Source of the DNA: an uncultured Porphyromonadaceae bacterium
GTDB taxonomy: Bacteria > Bacteroidota > Bacteroidia > Bacteroidales > Muribaculaceae
Reading direction: 5' to 3'
Assembly: GCA_947174225.1 (NCBI GenBank)
Contig: CAMWIF010000194.1
Coordinates: forward strand, 1-5,699
DNA length: 5,699 bases
This document shows, piece by piece, positions 4,673 to 5,699 of the stretch. The translations under genes and the position numbers were made by a program. Under the pieces are notes generated by a model. That model did no database searches, was not told the origin of the DNA, and saw nothing but the letters and a program-made list of their open reading frames with translations. Every line of letters starts with the position of its first letter. The first letter of the stretch is position 1.

Positions 4673-5671
4673 TCAGAGGTTGGGGTTAATCTTGCTCCAA
4701 TCAGCTACAGGAGGAAGCACACCCATAGAAATTACCTCGTCGCGGAGTTCGCAAAGGTGTTTGTAGCTCTTTTCGAGATCAGCCTCCTCAGCGGGAGTGC
4801 CGCTGAACGGTTTTGTCTGGACACCCTCTTTGGTGACTGTGGTCTCCATAGCCATCATAATGTTCTTGAACTTATCGTTGTCAACATATGTGCCGACGGG
4901 CCAGCGGAACGGCTTGCCACCCATAGCTGCGGCTATCATCTCGATTGAGAGATAAGAGGGACTTTGGAATGATGAACGTCCGCGGAGGTCGATGATATTC
5001 TTTCCGCCCTGGATTACCTTCTGCTTGATGGTCTCCCATTGTTCTGCGGGGAGTTCCTCGGTGCCGATGATGGTGTCGAGAGGTTTGCCGTCAACCAAGG
5101 TAGTTGATGCGAACACTGCCATCTGCTCACCGTGACCGCCATATGTACGGCAGTTCTCAATCTTCGCTGCGGGAAGTTTGAAATACTTCACGAGCTGATC
5201 CTGAAGACGGGTGCTGTCGAGAGCGGCGAGGGTGGCAACCTGTGAGGGTTTCAGACCGGAATAGATGAGGGTAATAAGGCCGGTGATGTCGGCAGGGTTG
5301 AAGATAACCACCACGAACTTGGCATCGGGGCAGTACTCCTTAATATTCTTACCGAATTCCTCGGCGATAGCTGCGTTGCCTTTAAGAAGGTCTTCACGGG
5401 TCATACCTGCCTTACGTGCCGCGCCACCCGATGAAACGATATACTTCGCATCGGTGAATGCCTCCTTGATGTCGGAGGTGTAGGTGAGGTTCACACCTTC
5501 GAATGCACACTGATAAAGCTCCTCTGCCACACCCTCAAGTGCAGGAGCATATGGGTCGTAGAGACATACATTAGGGGTGAGGTGCATCATCAGGGCTGTC
5601 TGAGCCATGTTTGAGCCGATCATGCCGGCTGCGCCGACAATCAGCAATTTGTCATTCGTTAGAAATTCCAT
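4673..5671 (-). CDS. mdh: Malate dehydrogenase (NAD-dependent)
   Basis: A complete 332-residue protein of the lactate/malate dehydrogenase superfamily, Bacteroidetes type. It reversibly converts malate and oxaloacetate with NAD(H) in the cytoplasm, and in gut Bacteroidales serves the reductive branch to fumarate and succinate. The N-terminal Rossmann fold shows GAAGMIG (13-19) and ends its second strand at Asp39, favouring NAD over NADP. The active-site loop reads ARKAGMTRED with Arg86 and Arg92, which bind the two carboxylates and distinguish malate from lactate dehydrogenases. Further landmarks are Asn99, Asn125-Pro126, Asp152 with Arg155 (LDSTR), and the catalytic His180 in YGGHGEQM. That last segment replaces the GGHSG of E. 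coli-type enzymes, as I recall is usual for this lineage. All catalytic residues are present. The ATG at 5671 (MEFLTNDKLLIVGAAG) matches the usual start. The AT-rich leader is cut at the right edge after 28 bp, so its promoter cannot be judged. Confidence 0.96.
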   Translation of the reverse strand: MEFLTNDKLLIVGAAGMIGSNMAQTALMMHLTPNVCLYDPYAPALEGVAEELYQCAFEGVNLTYTSDIKEAFTDAKYIVSSGGAARKAGMTREDLLKGNAAIAEEFGKNIKEYCPDAKFVVVIFNPADITGLITLIYSGLKPSQVATLAALDSTRLQDQLVKYFKLPAAKIENCRTYGGHGEQMAVFASTTLVDGKPLDTIIGTEELPAEQWETIKQKVIQGGKNIIDLRGRSSFQSPSYLSIEMIAAAMGGKPFRWPVGTYVDNDKFKNIMMAMETTVTKEGVQTKPFSGTPAEEADLEKSYKHLCELRDEVISMGVLPPVADWSKINPNL

Positions 5672-5699
5672 GTTATCTATAAATTAGTTAAAAGAGTTG

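Overview
The window looks like Bacteroidales DNA, possibly a gut Muribaculaceae- or Bacteroides-like lineage. The evidence is a Bacteroidetes-type malate dehydrogenase, a Nudix-type arabinose regulator of the kind described in Bacteroides, AT-rich translation leaders without clear Shine-Dalgarno sites, and a TAnnTTTG-type promoter element. The genus is an inference from protein resemblance. All six supported genes lie on the minus strand, so transcription runs from high to low coordinates. I see no plus-strand gene, RNA gene, insertion sequence or CRISPR array.

Right part (4020-5671): a complete malate dehydrogenase gene is followed, after a strong stem-loop, by a GNAT-family acetyltransferase. 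The acetyltransferase ends in an AT-rich hairpin that looks like an intrinsic terminator. This closes the unit and isolates it from the genes to its left.

Centre and left (1-3900): a 210-bp intergenic region (3810-4019) carries a probable promoter and three palindromes. It precedes a cluster in the order lipoprotein aldose 1-epimerase (galM-like), SSS-family sodium/sugar symporter, Nudix-related regulator AraR, and L-ribulose-5-phosphate 4-epimerase AraD, which is cut by the window edge after 39 codons. This matches the L-arabinose utilisation locus known from Bacteroides. Envelope mutarotation interconverts anomers of the incoming sugar, the symporter imports it, AraD acts at the last step toward D-xylulose 5-phosphate, and AraR senses arabinose and controls the operon. 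The remaining arabinose genes (isomerase, kinase) would be expected beyond position 1.

An unexpected regularity is that every gene in the window with a visible 3' end, except araR, is followed within about 9-20 nt by a stem-loop. The two inside the arabinose operon (805-847 and 2589-2628) lie between co-directional genes and may set the ratio of mutarotase, transporter and regulator. No wholly new system is evident. The most interesting material is the regulatory architecture: the palindromes around the operon promoter and the intercistronic hairpins.
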